Assembly: GCF_018598585.1 (NCBI RefSeq)
Contig: NZ_JAHESD010000023.1
Span: 1 to 64,000 of the forward strand
DNA from: Chryseosolibacter indicum
GTDB taxonomy: Bacteria > Bacteroidota > Bacteroidia > Cytophagales > Cyclobacteriaceae
Direction: 5' to 3'
DNA length: 64,000 nucleotides
The notes under the pieces are model-generated. The model did no database searches. It worked only from the letters and a program-made list of their open reading frames with translations, and had not been told where the DNA came from. This document shows, in pieces, positions 17,378 through 26,751 of the stretch (position 1 is the stretch's first letter; every line of letters begins with the position of its first letter). Made by a program: the position numbers and the translations under genes.

Positions 17378-19840
17378 ATGACGAAGGCAAGAAGCAGTGA
17401 TAAGTTTATAAATACAATTGATGAATGCTTATCAAATGGTGTAAAGAATGGAATATTTCAGGTTACCCTGGAAGATGATGTTTTAAACGGAAGACAAGTA
17501 ACCATAGAAGGGAGACAGGTTGTTAACTTTGGATCATGTAGCTATTTAGGGCTCGAAGTAGACGATAGATTAAAGAATGGCGCAATTGATGCGGCAGTTA
17601 GATATGGTACGCAATATTCGTCATCTCGCTTGTTCTCTTCCTGTAATTTATACGAAGAGATAGAAGATCTGTTTTTTAAGATTTTTGATAACAATCCTTC
17701 CATACTTGCCGCTACTACTACGCTTGCCCACCTTGGTTCTTTGCCAATTCTTGTTCATGAAGAAGATCTGATAATTCTTGATCACCAGGTGCATGGTAGT
17801 GTGCAGCTTGCAGTACAGGTACTTAAAGCAAGAGGCACAAAGGTGGAGATGATCAAGCATAACCGGATGGACATGTTGGAAGACATCATTAAACAAAACC
17901 CAAACAAATACAATAAGATCTGGTATATGGCCGATGGCCTATACTCAATGTATGGCGATTTTGCTCCGCTCCAGGATATTACTTTTTTAATGGAGAAGTA
18001 TCCGAACTTTTATGTTTACATGGATGATGCACATGGAATGAGCTGGACAGGTAAACACGGAAGTGGTTATGTGCTCAGTCAGATGAAGTTGCATCCTAAA
18101 ATGGTGTTATCTACATCTCTTGCAAAAGGCTTTGGCACAGGTGGTGGTATAACGGTAGTAACAGATCCTGAATTAAGAAGAAAAATTGTTACCTGTGGTA
18201 GTTCATATACGTACTCAGGTCCTGTACAGCCGCCAATGCTTGGCGCTTCAATTGCCAGTGCTAAGATTCACCTTTCTGATGAAATATATGAATTGCAGAA
18301 TAAACTGGCAGCGAAGATAGCGCTAACACGCAATTTAATAGAGCAATATGAATTGCCGCTTGTATTGCCTTCTAACTCTCCTATTTTCTACATTGGACTA
18401 GGACTACCACGTGTAGGATACAATATGGTAAAGCGGCTTTTAAAAGAAGGCTTTTATACAAACATAGGAATCTTTCCAGGTGTACCTGTTAAATGTTGCG
18501 GACTAAGATTAGCTGTTACCAACGGGCAGACTGATGAAGACATCAAGAGTGTTCTTGAAGCATTTAAATATCATTTTCAAAGCACGCTAGAGGAAGAAGG
18601 GCAAACTGTAGAAGATATTAGTACCAATTTCAATTTGCCCTTTGAGAAAACTGCCAAAAGATATCCAATAAGTGCTAATGGAACTTTAATAAACAAGTTT
18701 GACATACAGCATGAAACTTCCATCACTGGCATTGATAAAGTAACGTGGGATAACCTGATGGGAGAAAGTACATACGATTGGGAAGGATGTAAATTTATGG
18801 AGGATACTTTTCAGGGCAATAAAGAACCTGAAAACAACTGGCAGATGCATTACCTGATCATTCGCGATCATAACAAGAAGCCTGTAGTAGCAACGTTATT
18901 CAGCGAGCTGATCTGTAAGGATGACATGATCGCATCCTCTGCAGTTTCGGAGCAGATAGAAGAAATTAGAAAAAAGGACAGGTACTATCTCAGCTCAAAA
19001 GTGATTATGATGGGTTCACTCATAACTGAGGGTAACCACATCTTTATAGATAGAACACATTCAGGATGGAGAGAAGCAATGCTGGAGATGATTCGCATTA
19101 TGAATGACGTCAAACAAAAGTGTGGTGCTAGCATGCTTCAATTAAGAGACCTGCCAAGTCTTGATACTGAAATACAAGACTTTCTCATTAAAGAAGGTTT
19201 TATAAAAATAGAAATGCCTGAAACGCATATACTGTTGAATGCAGATAAGTGGAGTTCCGAGGAGGAGTACATGCAGAACTTAACAAGTAGCTATCGATGG
19301 GGATTTAGAAGAAAGGTTTTGGCTAATAAACATTTCTTTAATGTCAATGTTTTAACAGGTACCCAAAAGGCTGATAAGAGTCGGGTGGATTTATGGTACA
19401 GTTTGTACTTAAATGTAAAGGGCAAGAGCTTTAACATTAATACCTACGAGTTGCCAAGGAAGTACTTTGAAAACATCGTAAGTAATCCTTCATGGGAGGT
19501 TATAGAGCTGAGACTAAAGCCGGAGCATGCTCCGGCAGGAGGAGAAGCCGAACGCCTTGTCGCACTTGGGTTTTGTTATAAATCTGCTCAGAATAATTAC
19601 GGCATAGCCTTGGTGGGATTAGATTATACCTATGTTGTAAGCCATGGTTGTTATAGACAAACACTGTATCAGTCAATAGTAAGAGCAAACAAGCTTAAAT
19701 GTCACAAGCATTATATGGGCATGGATGCGGCTATTGAAAAGCAAAGATTTGGCGTACAAGTAATACCTAAAAGTGTATACGTTCAGGCTAATGATAATTT
19801 TAACATGGAATTAATTGGTACTGTATATAATAAGAAATAA
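17378..19840 (+). CDS. Alpha-oxoamine-synthase-like PLP enzyme fused to a GNAT-type acyltransferase
   Basis: 820 residues in two parts. Residues ~1-410 are a fold-type I PLP enzyme of the family holding KBL, BioF, serine palmitoyltransferase and CqsA: SYLGL near 56, SSSRLFS, PLP-stacking His139 (LDHQVHGS), Asp216 with His219 (MDDAHG) and Schiff-base Lys250 (TSLAKGFGTGG). These enzymes condense an amino acid with an acyl-CoA. Residues ~480-815 resemble the Acetyltransf_6/BioF2-like GNAT domain (SYRWGFRRKV, then YRQTLYQSIVRANKLKC near 765-780). The fusion suggests a product that is made and then N-acylated, or two acyl-CoA steps on one substrate. The stop overlaps the next start by one base. 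Specificity is unknown: sphingolipid-type lipid and CqsA-like signal are both possible. Confidence 0.82.
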   Translation: MTKARSSDKFINTIDECLSNGVKNGIFQVTLEDDVLNGRQVTIEGRQVVNFGSCSYLGLEVDDRLKNGAIDAAVRYGTQYSSSRLFSSCNLYEEIEDLFFKIFDNNPSILAATTTLAHLGSLPILVHEEDLIILDHQVHGSVQLAVQVLKARGTKVEMIKHNRMDMLEDIIKQNPNKYNKIWYMADGLYSMYGDFAPLQDITFLMEKYPNFYVYMDDAHGMSWTGKHGSGYVLSQMKLHPKMVLSTSLAKGFGTGGGITVVTDPELRRKIVTCGSSYTYSGPVQPPMLGASIASAKIHLSDEIYELQNKLAAKIALTRNLIEQYELPLVLPSNSPIFYIGLGLPRVGYNMVKRLLKEGFYTNIGIFPGVPVKCCGLRLAVTNGQTDEDIKSVLEAFKYHFQSTLEEEGQTVEDISTNFNLPFEKTAKRYPISANGTLINKFDIQHETSITGIDKVTWDNLMGESTYDWEGCKFMEDTFQGNKEPENNWQMHYLIIRDHNKKPVVATLFSELICKDDMIASSAVSEQIEEIRKKDRYYLSSKVIMMGSLITEGNHIFIDRTHSGWREAMLEMIRIMNDVKQKCGASMLQLRDLPSLDTEIQDFLIKEGFIKIEMPETHILLNADKWSSEEEYMQNLTSSYRWGFRRKVLANKHFFNVNVLTGTQKADKSRVDLWYSLYLNVKGKSFNINTYELPRKYFENIVSNPSWEVIELRLKPEHAPAGGEAERLVALGFCYKSAQNNYGIALVGLDYTYVVSHGCYRQTLYQSIVRANKLKCHKHYMGMDAAIEKQRFGVQVIPKSVYVQANDNFNMELIGTVYNKK

Positions 19841-20256
19841 TGACAAGACGGGATTATCAGCAATTTGAAACAACATCTTTTTGGAAAGAGGATGATGATG
19901 ATATTGTGTTCTGGAATTACAAACCAGGTCTTGAAATTGATATTGCAATAGCAAAAGAGTTGGTAAGGCATCGCCTTGAATATACACAAGGGCAGTCGGT
20001 ATATACTCTTATAGATTTCACGCATGTGAAATCAGTTACGAAAGAAGCAAGAGATTACATGAATAGCGAAGAAGGCGGACTAAAGGGTGTGTTAGGCGGT
20101 GCATTCCTGTCAAATAGTATCGTATCAACTTTGTTTATTAACCTTTATATTAAAATAAGTAGCCCTACCGTGCCTGCTAAATTTTTTACTGATAGGGGAG
20201 AGGCAATTAGCTGGTTAAAGAAAATCAAAGCCAAACAAGAGCTACATATGCAGTAG
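19840..20256 (+). CDS. STAS/SpoIIAA-like protein, first paralogue
   Basis: 138 residues, soluble. The core YTLIDFTHVKSVTKEARDYM, then GGAFLSNSIVSTLFINLYIK and PAKFFTDRGEAISWLKKI, has the alternating strand/helix layout of STAS-like (SpoIIAA-like) proteins. I find no catalytic motif. The start overlaps the stop of the PLP-enzyme gene, and a paralogue follows after four bases, so the genes are co-translated. STAS proteins often bind partners in kinase or sigma-factor switches, so a link to the downstream kinase is plausible but inferred. Confidence 0.72.
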   Translation: MTRRDYQQFETTSFWKEDDDDIVFWNYKPGLEIDIAIAKELVRHRLEYTQGQSVYTLIDFTHVKSVTKEARDYMNSEEGGLKGVLGGAFLSNSIVSTLFINLYIKISSPTVPAKFFTDRGEAISWLKKIKAKQELHMQ

Positions 20257-20260
20257 TAGT

Positions 20261-20665
20261 ATGATTACAAAGAAAACGCCATACATTACGCTCAGTAAAC
20301 TCAATGCAAGTGGAGACATTATTTATGCTGCCTATGCCCAAAATTTAAAGGTAGACATTGCTGTAGCAAGGGAGATTGTAAGGCAAAGACTTGATTTTAC
20401 CCAAAACATGAAGCACTATTTTGTTGCTGATCTATCCAACATTATTGAAGTGACAGCAGAAGCAAAGGAGTTTTTGCAACGGCCTGATGGAGGCTTAAAG
20501 AATATAATTGGGGCGGCCTTAATAGGGCATAACCCGTTAACTGAATTAATTGCAAATGTGTACGTTAAAACGGAAAAAACCTTTCCGGCTAATTTTTTCT
20601 CCAACAAGGAGATGGCAATAGAATGGATCATGAGTCAAAAGCAAAATGGAAATAATAAGGACTGA
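20261..20665 (+). CDS. STAS/SpoIIAA-like protein, second paralogue
   Basis: 134 residues. It shares a clear pattern with the preceding protein: [18 protein letters not shown] against [31 protein letters not shown] against GGLKGVLGGAFLS, and [16 protein letters not shown] against PAKFFTDRGEAISWLK. It is a tandem duplicate that has diverged. The strand before the first helix keeps an acidic residue (VADLSNI) but there is no obvious phosphorylated Ser. The end overlaps the histidine-kinase start by 20 bases. Confidence 0.72.
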   Translation: MITKKTPYITLSKLNASGDIIYAAYAQNLKVDIAVAREIVRQRLDFTQNMKHYFVADLSNIIEVTAEAKEFLQRPDGGLKNIIGAALIGHNPLTELIANVYVKTEKTFPANFFSNKEMAIEWIMSQKQNGNNKD

Positions 20666-22220
20666 GGCGGAGGTGATTGAAGTAAAGGATGAAAGTATGA
20701 CACAAGCAGTTATTCTTGAGCGGTTATTGGAATTCACGGAGGCTATTCTTAAAGGAGATTATAATAAAAGGATTATTATCGACTATAATGACGACGTGTT
20801 GACGAAAATAGTTAACAACTTAAACAAGTATGCTGACAGGATGCAACTTCTTCCTCTGAACGGCAATCGTGACCAGGAAAAAAACATACAGCAGTTCATT
20901 GATGTTATAAGTTCATACACAAATCTTGATTTTAAACAAAGATTGCCGATTACTTCAGAAGGAACGTTGTGGGACGCAATCGCCACTGGTATCAACATGC
21001 TCGGCGATGAACTCGAATTAAGTACGGCATCCAGAGATGAATTAGAACGCGAGCGCAATCAGTTAAAGATAGCCAAAGAGCAGGCAGAGGAAGCGAATAA
21101 AGCTAAGAGCAGATTCCTCGCTAATATGAGTCATGAAATTCGTACTCCGCTTAACGGAATTCTTGGTCTTACTCAAATTATGCAGGCTGAGGTGTCTAAT
21201 GCGGAGCACCGCCAATACCTGGAGATGATACAAAATTCTGGTTTGCATCTCACGCACCTTGTTAATGATATACTAGATCTAAGTAAAATAGAAAGCGGAA
21301 AGCTTGAACTTGAGAATGCTAAATTCGATTTTAACAAGTTAGTATCAACTGAAATAGAAAGGTTCAAGCATTTAACAGATTATAAACGCCTCAAATTAAC
21401 TTATCACATTGATTCTTTAATTCCTGATGAGGTTATAGGTGATTCAGTAAGGTTTCTCCAAATAGTCACAAACCTCATTGGCAATGCAATTAAATTTACA
21501 AATGACGGAGAGATAAAAATTGACTTCTCTGTTTTAGAGTTGAAGAACGACTATGTAGTGATACAGGGAAGCGTAGCAGATACAGGTATAGGAATTACAA
21601 AAGAAGCGCAACAGAAAATTTTTCAAAGTTTTACGCAAGCTGATAATTCTATTTCGCGCAAATATGGCGGAACAGGCTTAGGATTAAACATTGTACAAAG
21701 CCTGGTTGAGATGATGCAAGGACAGATTAAAGTTGAGAGCCCGGTGGATGTTATTAAAGGTCGCGGATCTGTTTTCACGTTTACAGCACGTTTTGAATTA
21801 CCTGCGAGAAAGATGAATAGCAATATTGTTAGTGTTAGGCAAGAGAAACGTTTCTTTGAAAAGAAGTTAAATGTTCTGATTGTTGATGATAATGCAGTGA
21901 ATCTTCTTGTGGCCAAAAAAATGATGCAAAAGTTTGGAGCAGAAGTGACAACAGCAGAGCGTGGATTAGAAGCAATTGGTTATGTTAAACAGAATCAGTA
22001 TGATTTAGTACTCATGGATATCCAAATGCCTGAAGTTGATGGTTATGAAACAACGCGACGATTGAGAGCCCTAGATTTTAGCCAGCCTATAATAGCACTA
22101 TCAGCAAATGCCTACGCAGAAGATATAGAAAATAGTTTTAAGGCTGGTATGAATGATCACTTGCAAAAACCATTTACAGAGAGAGAGCTATTTCAGGTGG
22201 TAAATAAAATATGTTTTTGA
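20646..22220 (+). CDS. Soluble hybrid histidine kinase with HAMP-like repeats and a receiver
   Basis: 524 residues without membrane helices. Two HAMP-like helical repeats (about 17-65 and 80-125) lead to a coiled coil and HisKA with [12 protein letters not shown] (His163). The HATPase domain at about 230-385 has DTGIGI and [11 protein letters not shown]-terminal receiver at about 400-520 has phospho-acceptor Asp458 ([13 protein letters not shown]) and Lys in LQKPF. The lack of a membrane sensor means its input is cytoplasmic, perhaps the STAS-like proteins. No output domain is present, so phosphate may pass to an unlinked Hpt. The start at 20646 overlaps the previous gene by 20 bases; an ATG at 20697 is an alternative. 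Confidence 0.9.
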   Translation: MEIIRTEAEVIEVKDESMTQAVILERLLEFTEAILKGDYNKRIIIDYNDDVLTKIVNNLNKYADRMQLLPLNGNRDQEKNIQQFIDVISSYTNLDFKQRLPITSEGTLWDAIATGINMLGDELELSTASRDELERERNQLKIAKEQAEEANKAKSRFLANMSHEIRTPLNGILGLTQIMQAEVSNAEHRQYLEMIQNSGLHLTHLVNDILDLSKIESGKLELENAKFDFNKLVSTEIERFKHLTDYKRLKLTYHIDSLIPDEVIGDSVRFLQIVTNLIGNAIKFTNDGEIKIDFSVLELKNDYVVIQGSVADTGIGITKEAQQKIFQSFTQADNSISRKYGGTGLGLNIVQSLVEMMQGQIKVESPVDVIKGRGSVFTFTARFELPARKMNSNIVSVRQEKRFFEKKLNVLIVDDNAVNLLVAKKMMQKFGAEVTTAERGLEAIGYVKQNQYDLVLMDIQMPEVDGYETTRRLRALDFSQPIIALSANAYAEDIENSFKAGMNDHLQKPFTERELFQVVNKICF

Positions 22221-22256
22221 ATACCTCTCTCTTTGTTTTGCTGCAAGTACACCCTA

Positions 22257-23192
22257 TCATTTATTGATATTTGATGTGCTTTTTAAAAAGTATTGTTTAG
22301 GAACAAAAATATCTGCATAAGCAATTTTGCCTTTGTCAAGAAAGTATACGTTTGGACGCGCACTTGAATTAAGAACCCATTCGTAAAAGGAGTGATGCCA
22401 GGCTTTTAATTCTATGGTGGCATCCCCTTCCAGACTGATTTTTATATCAGCATCTTTTGTTGGTTTAAAGTCATCAGCGAATTCAGCGAGATCTTTTGCG
22501 TGTGCTTTGTTGAGATACTCCTGTACTTTGATTGAGTCCGCTATTTCATTGCCGATAAACCATGTTTTGTTCTTCCTTTCTAAAAAAAATGCACTATCAG
22601 CAGGATATTTAAAACTTATTTTTGTAACGGCTTTTTTATCCAATCTTAAAAATGTTCTTTCTCGCCAATCAGTGAATTTCTTATTGACAACATCAAGAAT
22701 ATTGCCGGCTACCGCATATACTTCTTTTTCATCGCCAATACGCATGTAAGTACTTCCCATTGTCTCCTTTCCAACGTGAAATTCTTTTATTTCTCCTTCC
22801 TTGGTTTTTATAATTAACGCAGCATCTGCTGTGTCTGATACATTATATTCTCCCCACTTCTCTTTCTTGCGACTGACAATTCTTTCAGGATTTAGATGAC
22901 CTATGGTATTTAACAAGTTATTTAAAGGATAGCGTTCTACTTCAGAGGTTATGGTGTTCTGTTTTACTTTCCAATTTTTATCATTGTCCCTTACCAGGCT
23001 TATTTCTTTAAACTGATCTGCTTTAGATTTCAATGAGATTTCTGAAATGTTTGATGTGTCTATCGCAAACAACTTTTTGTCCAGGTTTCCCTCACGTACG
23101 GGAGAATGAAATATTCTTGTAGAGATAAAGACTATTGCTAAAAGTACTAACACCAGAAATAAAGTCTTGTTGTTCACCTTCTTCATAATCAC
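22257..23192 (-). CDS. DUF4340 domain-containing protein
   Basis: 311 residues with one N-terminal membrane anchor (LFLVLVLLAIVFISTRIF) and a periplasmic-facing domain. It has the repeated DUF4340 pattern, with lysine-rich strands such as WKVKQNTITSEVERYPLNNL and IIKTKEGEIKEFHVGKETMG. In many bacteria this domain lies next to the GldG-like auxiliary subunit of a GldA/F ABC transporter, as here, five bases downstream of the gldG stop. Its biochemical role is not established. Confidence 0.82.
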   Translation of the reverse strand: MIMKKVNNKTLFLVLVLLAIVFISTRIFHSPVREGNLDKKLFAIDTSNISEISLKSKADQFKEISLVRDNDKNWKVKQNTITSEVERYPLNNLLNTIGHLNPERIVSRKKEKWGEYNVSDTADAALIIKTKEGEIKEFHVGKETMGSTYMRIGDEKEVYAVAGNILDVVNKKFTDWRERTFLRLDKKAVTKISFKYPADSAFFLERKNKTWFIGNEIADSIKVQEYLNKAHAKDLAEFADDFKPTKDADIKISLEGDATIELKAWHHSFYEWVLNSSARPNVYFLDKGKIAYADIFVPKQYFLKSTSNINK

Positions 23193-23197
23193 TTTAA

Positions 23198-24775
23198 TTA
23201 TTTCTCTGAAAGAACAGTATTTTGAGTATTGGCAACAGAATTAAAGTTGTATGTTACAGATGATGTTTCGTAAGCCTCACTCATCCGTTTTAATCTTATC
23301 ATTCTGTTTCGTTGTGCTCTGTAAAGTCCATAACCTACTACAAGAACCAGCGGCATTAGAAAATTAGTATATTTTAAAATTAGTTTAGTGGTTTCGTCAA
23401 GCTCGTGAATAGGGCGGCTAACAGCACCTTTGGTGCGTAAAGCAATTAGCCCGGTGTCATCCGAAAGCCAGTCAATTGCATTTGACAGCAAGTTTACATT
23501 ATCAGGTTGAAGCCTTCTTGGCTGTCTGCCTGCGCCATTTACAGGAAAGTCACCATCACCGATAACTACGATCTTTGCCTCAGCGTTACCTTCAATGTTA
23601 CCTTCAAGCGCTGCGGCTACGGTAATGTTCTTTCGGGCCAGGTCCTCTTCTTTCCATTCTTTGTTGATGTCGAAATATTGAGGCGCATTTAATGTATTGG
23701 ATAACGCTGAAGAAAAAGCAAGAGGTGTATATCGGGTAGTTGAATCACCGGTAAACCGAACCTCACTTGCAAATTCCAGCATCACACTTTCTAGCCCGCT
23801 GGTAATGGCATGATCAGAGAACGTACTCACGATTGGAACAAATGGAAAAGAAACATCTGCTTGCACTGTAAAAAATCCAAGTTGTTGAGGAACGGATACC
23901 GAACCACACTGGGCATCTACCACAAAATTATCCGCGATTTCAATTCCTTTTTTCTTTAGCCATGCTTCTAATCCTGTGTGATTCGCAGTCCCATATAAAG
24001 TGCGAAGGTCTCCAGATACACCATTAGCAGCCACCAGCAAGCGTCCTCCTTTAGCAAGAAATTTATCCAGTTGTGCAAGATGAGCGGAAGGAATGCTATC
24101 GGTAGGTCTTACAATGGCTAGCGTTTTTAAATCTTCTGGAATGCCAGTTGAATCTGTAATGCTTATCGCTTTTGTTTCATACATAACGCTTAGCTGTTCA
24201 TTCGCCTGTGTCATCTCTGCCAATGATGCTTCTCCGTGGCCGGTGAGGAAACCAATGAGAGGTTTATTTTCAATGGAAATTTTTTTGATAGCGCTGGAAA
24301 GCGCATATTCCATCGCAGCGCCGGGCTGAACAAAGGGAATCACTTCTTTCTTTTCACCAAGGTGAACAGTTGCGCCAAGGAAGGCTTTCCGTTGTTGTAC
24401 CTGATCTTTTTCGCGAACGTTTATTAACACAGGTCGAATTCCGTTCTGCACCGCTTCCTGCTCATAGGAGTCCTTTTCATTTGGATTAATAAACTCAAAG
24501 ACAATTCCTCCATCTGAAATATTTGCATACTCAATCAAAATATCCTGAAAATCCTGGCGTGTCTTAAGTACATTTGGAGGCAGATCTTTTGAAAAGTAAG
24601 CCTTAATAGTAACCGGTTCTTCGAGTTCATTCAGAATATCTTTTGTCGCTTTGCTTAAAGTATATTGTTTGTCCTCTGTTAGGTCTAGCCTCAAATGAAA
24701 CTCATTGGCTATTAGGTTCAGCAGGATAATGATACCTATTATTAAGGCAGTTGTTGTATAAACTTTCGCTTTCAT
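23198..24775 (-). CDS. gldG: GldG-like ABC transporter auxiliary subunit
   Basis: 525 residues. An N-terminal membrane helix (TTALIIGIIILLNLIANEF) is followed by the characteristic HLRLDLTEDKQYTLSKATKDIL. A large extracytoplasmic ABC_transp_aux region includes FLTGHGE and DNFVVDAQCG, and there is a C-terminal membrane helix near residue 470. In flavobacteria GldG with GldF and GldA is required for gliding; in non-gliders the same trio is of unknown function. The order gldA-gldF-gldG-DUF4340 with spacings of 2-11 bases indicates one operon. Confidence 0.88.
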   Translation of the reverse strand: MKAKVYTTTALIIGIIILLNLIANEFHLRLDLTEDKQYTLSKATKDILNELEEPVTIKAYFSKDLPPNVLKTRQDFQDILIEYANISDGGIVFEFINPNEKDSYEQEAVQNGIRPVLINVREKDQVQQRKAFLGATVHLGEKKEVIPFVQPGAAMEYALSSAIKKISIENKPLIGFLTGHGEASLAEMTQANEQLSVMYETKAISITDSTGIPEDLKTLAIVRPTDSIPSAHLAQLDKFLAKGGRLLVAANGVSGDLRTLYGTANHTGLEAWLKKKGIEIADNFVVDAQCGSVSVPQQLGFFTVQADVSFPFVPIVSTFSDHAITSGLESVMLEFASEVRFTGDSTTRYTPLAFSSALSNTLNAPQYFDINKEWKEEDLARKNITVAAALEGNIEGNAEAKIVVIGDGDFPVNGAGRQPRRLQPDNVNLLSNAIDWLSDDTGLIALRTKGAVSRPIHELDETTKLILKYTNFLMPLVLVVGYGLYRAQRNRMIRLKRMSEAYETSSVTYNFNSVANTQNTVLSEK

Positions 24776-24786
24776 ATCGTGATAAC

Positions 24787-25509
24787 TTATACAGTATGTC
24801 TTTTTGTGAGTGAAAGTTCTGATAGGAGGAGACCAACTAATGTGATAGAGATAAAGTAAATCACATCTCTCGTATCAAGAACACCGCGGATTATGGATTC
24901 AAAATGATTGGTTAAGCTTAGTCCGTGAAGTAACGCCCCTGCCCACCCTGAAAGTTGTTGTGCGAGGGTTCCAAAGATGATATGAAAAAATAACTCGATA
25001 AGCAGCGCACATAGAAACGCCACGATTTGGTTACTTGTAATGCTGCTGGCATATAGTCCTATGCTTATATACATGGCACTCATAAACAGGAGCCCGACAT
25101 AACCACACACTACTTCACCTGTATCAATATCACCTATACTTGAAATTGTTATAACGTATGAAAAGGTGAAAAGCAGGGCAATAAGTATGAGAAGAAATGT
25201 CGAAAGAAATTTTCCGACTACAAGTTGACGATCTGTTACTGCTTTTGTTAATAGAAGTTCGATAGTTCCTGTTTTTTTCTCTTCTGCCAACAACCGCATT
25301 GTTAGTGCGGGAATGAAGAAGAAAAGTGTCCAGTAAGAAACATTAAAAAAAGACTCTAGGCTTGCCTGGCCCACAAAGAAAACATCGGAGCCTAAAAGCC
25401 AGGTGAAAAATCCACTGAACCCTAGAAACAAGACCAACATGATGTATGCGATTAATGAATCAAAAAATGAACCTAGTTCACGTTTTGCAATAATCCAGAT
25501 TGGATGCAT
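24787..25509 (-). CDS. gldF: GldF-like ABC transporter permease
   Basis: A six-helix ABC-2 permease of 240 residues, the normal GldF length. MLRLLAEEKKTGTIELLLT-like motif (ALTMRLLAEEKKTGTIELLL) near residues 70-90 is the conserved cytoplasmic loop that contacts the ATPase. It starts two bases after the gldA stop and is followed by gldG, supporting a GldAFG complex in the inner membrane. Confidence 0.9.
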   Translation of the reverse strand: MHPIWIIAKRELGSFFDSLIAYIMLVLFLGFSGFFTWLLGSDVFFVGQASLESFFNVSYWTLFFFIPALTMRLLAEEKKTGTIELLLTKAVTDRQLVVGKFLSTFLLILIALLFTFSYVITISSIGDIDTGEVVCGYVGLLFMSAMYISIGLYASSITSNQIVAFLCALLIELFFHIIFGTLAQQLSGWAGALLHGLSLTNHFESIIRGVLDTRDVIYFISITLVGLLLSELSLTKRHTV

Positions 25510-25511
25510 TG

Positions 25512-26441
25512 TTAGTTTAGCGTTAGGTTTCGGAAAATATCTTCAAGGCGTGTTTCCACTGGTGTAAGCTCACCCAATACCCACCCCTTTTCAACACACA
25601 GTTGAAAGAGATCTCTTTTTGATGACATTCCAAGTTTGCTATGTATTTCAAACCGGTTAGTTTCAGTATCAACAGGTAAAGCTTTTTCTATTGAAGGCAG
25701 TAACTCAAGTGCGCTGAGTATTTGTTGATGGACACCATCTTCAATTTGCACTTTTACCAATTCATTTCCTGTAGCCTGCTTTCTTAAAGTTTCAGCAGTA
25801 CCATTAGCAACAATTTTACCTTTATTAATAATAAGTATACGATCGCAGGTAGCTTCTACCTCTGGCAGGATATGGGTACTTAGAATTACAGTCTTCTCTT
25901 TGCCAATCTCCCTGATCAGTTTTCGGATCTCAACGATTTGGTTTGGATCAAGTCCTGTGGTAGGCTCATCCAGAATAAGAATGGCAGGATCATGTATCAT
26001 AGCCTGCGCAAGTCCTACGCGCTGGCGGTACCCTTTCGAGAGTTCACCAATTTTCTTGTGCTTTTCAGCCTGAAGGCCGCAAATGTTTACCATTAGCCGG
26101 ACTCGCGATTGTATCTTATCTTTGGCTACGCCCTGAAGTGAGGCGCAGAATGTAAGATAATCCATTATTGGCATATCAAGATATAATGGATTGTTCTCGG
26201 GTAAGTACCCGATGTGTCTCTTTAAATCGTCTCCGTGTTCTCTGACGGATCGTCCTCCAATCAATATATCACCTTCACCAATTCCAATGTAGCCAGTGAT
26301 CATTTTCATAGAGGTACTTTTGCCAGCACCATTAGGTCCGAGAAAGCCTAGAATCTCGCCAGTCCTGACTTCGAAAGAAATTTTGTCTACTGCAGTTTGT
26401 AAACCATACCGCTTAGACAGGTTTTCAATCTGAATATTCAT
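25512..26441 (-). CDS. gldA: GldA-like ABC transporter ATP-binding protein
   Basis: 309 residues. Walker A is GPNGAGKST near residue 34-42, the signature is LSKGYRQRVGLAQAM, Walker B is ILILDEPTTGLDP, and the switch His is in ILSTHILPE. A C-terminal extension of about 90 residues (from ~220) is typical of GldA. It is the first gene of the operon. The promoter should lie in 26442-26600, where I see no clear -7/-33 pair. Confidence 0.93.
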   Translation of the reverse strand: MNIQIENLSKRYGLQTAVDKISFEVRTGEILGFLGPNGAGKSTSMKMITGYIGIGEGDILIGGRSVREHGDDLKRHIGYLPENNPLYLDMPIMDYLTFCASLQGVAKDKIQSRVRLMVNICGLQAEKHKKIGELSKGYRQRVGLAQAMIHDPAILILDEPTTGLDPNQIVEIRKLIREIGKEKTVILSTHILPEVEATCDRILIINKGKIVANGTAETLRKQATGNELVKVQIEDGVHQQILSALELLPSIEKALPVDTETNRFEIHSKLGMSSKRDLFQLCVEKGWVLGELTPVETRLEDIFRNLTLN

Positions 26442-26714
26442 AATTCAAGTTTTGGTTGCGCTACCTGAATTTTCTTACAAATAAGTTTTTGTATAGCGGG
26501 TAAAAGATAGATTACCTGTTTTCTTTTATGACAGCCGCAAAAATAAAATTTCTCTTGAAAAAAATAAATAGGAACATATTTTCTAATGATCAGATCTAGA
26601 ATGCACATCGCAAGGGACAAATAGATCATAACCTTAGGTGTCGTTGATGACAATTACACATTAACCACAGCACCTTATATACCTCATAACAATGTTAAAT
26701 TTTAAATTAAGATA
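26442..26714. other. Upstream region of the gldA operon
   Basis: Very AT-rich spacer. The short minus-strand reading frame here (26438-26653) has no protein-like features. I see no repeat or hairpin. The gldA promoter is presumably here. Confidence 0.4.
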
Positions 26715-26745
26715 TTGCCGGCTCGTTTATTATTGTATACTTTTA
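26715..26745 (+). promoter_or_regulatory. Bacteroidota-type promoter before the candidate small RNA
   Basis: TTG (26715-26717) and TACTTTTA (26738-26745) are separated by 20 bases, the spacing expected for the -33 and -7 elements. Transcription would start near 26752. Confidence 0.5.
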
Positions 26746-26751
26746 TGGCTA

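Noticed and set aside
20646-22220. Kinase as a direct CqsS/LqsS counterpart
   Set aside because: No membrane helices are present, unlike CqsS and LqsS, so only a loose analogy is offered.
25468-25480. TGAACCTAGTTCA inside gldF, similar to the core of the Crp-type operator
   Set aside because: It is in coding sequence, lacks the outer bases of the motif and has no promoter nearby.
26438-26653. 71-codon minus-strand frame upstream of gldA
   Set aside because: Composition is typical of translated AT-rich spacer, and it only touches the gldA start.
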